A DNA stretch of 30,520 nt, taken from the NCBI GenBank assembly GCA_964477485.1, contig CAYZEE010000009.1, positions 1-30,520 on the forward strand, in the 5' to 3' direction. How positions within the stretch are numbered: the stretch's first letter is position 1; every line of letters begins with the position of its first letter. Position numbers and translations under genes: made by a program. Source of the DNA: CAYZEE01 sp964477485 (GTDB taxonomy: Bacteria > Patescibacteriota > Microgenomatia > Levybacterales > UBA12049). The notes beneath the pieces were generated by a model. The model made no database searches. It was not told where the DNA came from and saw only the letters and a program-made list of their open reading frames with translations. Positions 28,902-30,520 of the stretch are shown one piece after another.

Positions 28902-30271
28902 TTATTTTTGTTTGCTCATTTTCATAAATCTCTCAGCGTCTTTTAGTCCGGTATCGGTTCTAAAATGTAAATTATCTCCTTCAACATTTAGTCTTTCCAT
29001 TGCCGAGTAAACTTTCTCCCTAGTCTCAATTGGGTTGTCTCCTTCCCCAACCACATAAAACAATCTTCCGCCACTTACATAATATCTTCCTGTTTCTTTT
29101 TTAACTCCAGCACCATAGATTTTTATTCCATCCATTTTCATAACATCATCGATCCCAAAAATTTCCTTGCCTTTTATTTTTTGATGTTCATATGGATACC
29201 TTTAGCAACACCCGCAACAGCTATCCTATATTTTCCATCCGTTGTTATTTCTATGTCTTGGAGGGTTTGGTTAACAACTGCCTGTCCGAGTTCATATAAG
29301 TCTGTTTGTAGTCCCGGTAAGATAACTTGTACTTCAGGATCTCCCCAACGGGCGTTGAATTCTACGACATAAACTTTACCACGATTATGCAAATAAACGC
29401 CTCCTAAATATAAAATTCCCTTATACTTTCTCTCAATAGATCTTAAGTATTCAAGAACAGGTGCTATTATTTCAGAATCTACTGCTGAGGATATTTCTGG
29501 CGTTACCAAAAAGGGAGGAGCATTGCTCCCAACCCCTCCTGTGTTTGGGCCCTGATCGCCATCGTTAAGGCGTTTTTGATCTTGAGCAGCTCCCAATCTT
29601 TTAAATACTTTTCCATCGGTAATGACAAAATACGAAAATTCTTCACCTTTTTCGTGAGGCTCTTGTTCTCTGCCAATCCAATCTTCTATTAAATAAACGC
29701 TTGCCGTATCTGGAAGTCTGTCTCGTAATTCTTTGATTCTAGTCCTTGCTTCTTCCTTTCTTTCGATTGGCATCACTCCTTTTCCCTCGGCAAGACCATC
29801 CGCTTTGACAAACCAGCTTTTATTAGCAGGTTGTTCTAAAACATATCCTATGCCTTCCATCATTGTTGTAAAAACTCCGAAATTAGGTTGAAGGAGTCCG
29901 ATCTCTTTGCCCATTTTTCTTGCAGATGCCTTGCTCCATTCAATCTCTCCGGCAGCTTTTGTGGGGCCTACCGCTGGAATACTTCTCTGCTCTAGGGCAT
30001 CGACTAGACCTGCCTCAACAGCATTGTCCTGGGCAACATCCACCAGATCTACCTGCTCCTGTTTGCAAATATCCAAAATTTCATTTATGCTTGTTGGTTT
30101 TAGCTCTGGGAAAATTCTAACAGGCTTATCAGAGACAGATTGCATTAAATCATTGCCTGGAACAGCGATAATACGTCTTACATAAGGACTTTTAGCATAC
30201 GCATCTGCAAGCGCAGATCCCCTGCCACCGCCATCAACAACTAGAACTGTACCCGATTCTTTGCTTTTCAT
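28902..30271 (-). pseudogene. purD: PurD-like phosphoribosylamine-glycine ligase, frameshifted
   Basis: Frame 1 (30271 to 29174, 365 residues) has the ATP-grasp core: FVKADGLAEGKGV, SYFVITDGKVFKRLGAAQDQ, GDQGPNTGGVGSNAPP and VVEFNARWGDPEVQVILPG. It stops just after VAGVAKG. The next frame supplies the missing end: YPYEHQKIKGKEIFGIDD, then MDGIKIYGAGVKKETGRYY and SGGRLFYVVGEGD, the PurD C-terminal domain. The break is at about 29199, where GG should be GGG. The N-terminal loop reads DGGGRGSALADAY where canonical PurD has GREHAL, so it is a divergent subgroup even when repaired. No other pur gene is nearby. A lesion or sequence error; enzymatic role doubtful. Confidence 0.8.
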
Positions 30272-30280
30272 AAAGAAGAC

Positions 30281-30520
30281 TTAAGAGGCAGTTTTTATTT
30301 TGACAAATTTTCTTTTTCCTACTTTTAATATTCCTCTCTCGATTTTTTCAGCAGAGTCTTTTATAACCCTGCTGTCTAAAGAAACTCCACCTTGCTCTCT
30401 TAACCTTTTTGCATCTGATTTGCTTTTTGCTGCACCAGTTGCCACCAATATTTCATCAACAGTTTTAATTTTGTCCGAGACAAAAATTTTAAGATTCCTT
30501 GGGGCAAGTTTATTTTGCAC
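30281..30520 (-). CDS. tyrS: Tyrosyl-tRNA synthetase, C-terminal S4 domain (5' end outside window)
   Basis: The 79 residues in the window are an S4-type RNA-binding domain: TVDEILVATGAAKSKSDAKR, LREQGGVSLDSRVIKD, then KVGKRKFVKIKTAS. This is the usual C-terminal end of bacterial TyrS, which uses it to bind the long variable arm of tRNA-Tyr. The frame is open to the window edge, so the catalytic domain should lie beyond 30520. 9 nt before purD. The alternative is another S4 protein; TyrS is favoured by the domain being terminal and by the spacing pattern. Confidence 0.75.
   Translation of the reverse strand: MQNKLAPRNLKIFVSDKIKTVDEILVATGAAKSKSDAKRLREQGGVSLDSRVIKDSAEKIERGILKVGKRKFVKIKTAS

Noticed and set aside
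1..30520. tRNA or rRNA genes
   Set aside because: I saw no cloverleaf-like sequence or rRNA conserved segment; gaps over 100 nt are accounted for by promoters, repeats, the S23 relic or the small membrane peptide.

Overview
The window is a compact, AT-rich bacterial segment with many 4-34 nt gene overlaps, few Shine-Dalgarno sites and TGA used as a stop. The gene set fits a Patescibacteria/CPR bacterium, most likely in the Microgenomates: a monoderm-type type IV pilus locus with PilB/T/C/D/M/N/O but no secretin, minor pilins carrying Thr-Pro linkers, and short housekeeping proteins. Phylum-level placement is inference from gene content; no rRNA is present to settle it.

Layout. (1) 1-3641, minus strand: holB, then a MurF-like ligase, an alpha/beta hydrolase and a DegT/StrS aminotransferase cut by the window edge. 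(2) 3793-7837, plus: pilB, pilT, pilC. (3) 7911-8474: a pilin with its own promoter. (4) 8597-12904: two GT2 glycosyltransferases and a methyltransferase (plus) facing a DUF2723/TMEM260-like membrane glycosyltransferase (minus), a surface-sugar island inside the pilus locus. (5) 12959-20665, plus: prepilin peptidase pilD and eight more pilin-like genes, interrupted by a dead S23 (four-helix-bundle) gene. (6) 20672-22948: pilM, pilN, pilO. (7) 30520-22932, minus, convergent with pilO: tyrS (partial), purD (frameshifted), a 34-aa membrane peptide, recG, an HD-domain gene (frameshifted), rpmF, nusB, rnc, rpsP, a KH-domain gene and trmD.

Together the pilus genes encode assembly and retraction ATPases, the PilC platform, the PilMNO alignment complex, the processing peptidase and nine pilin-like subunits. 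Two minor pilins carry large inserted beta-rich exported domains on Thr/Pro linkers, so the pilus tip is probably an adhesin platform and perhaps a substrate for the adjacent glycosylation genes.

Most notable observations: (a) at least ten imperfect tandem arrays with a strict 7-bp period but differing unit sequences, at gene junctions and inside coding sequence; (b) two prepilin leaders interrupted at the same GFT codons by palindrome-ended inserts flanked by copies of GGNTTTACC; (c) adhesin-like cassettes placed inside minor pilins; (d) a mosaic pilin sharing exact 47- and 64-nt blocks with two neighbours; (e) an HD-domain gene split at a canonical A AAA AAG slippery heptamer; (f) -10 elements only 6-11 nt from several start codons, suggesting leaderless mRNAs.
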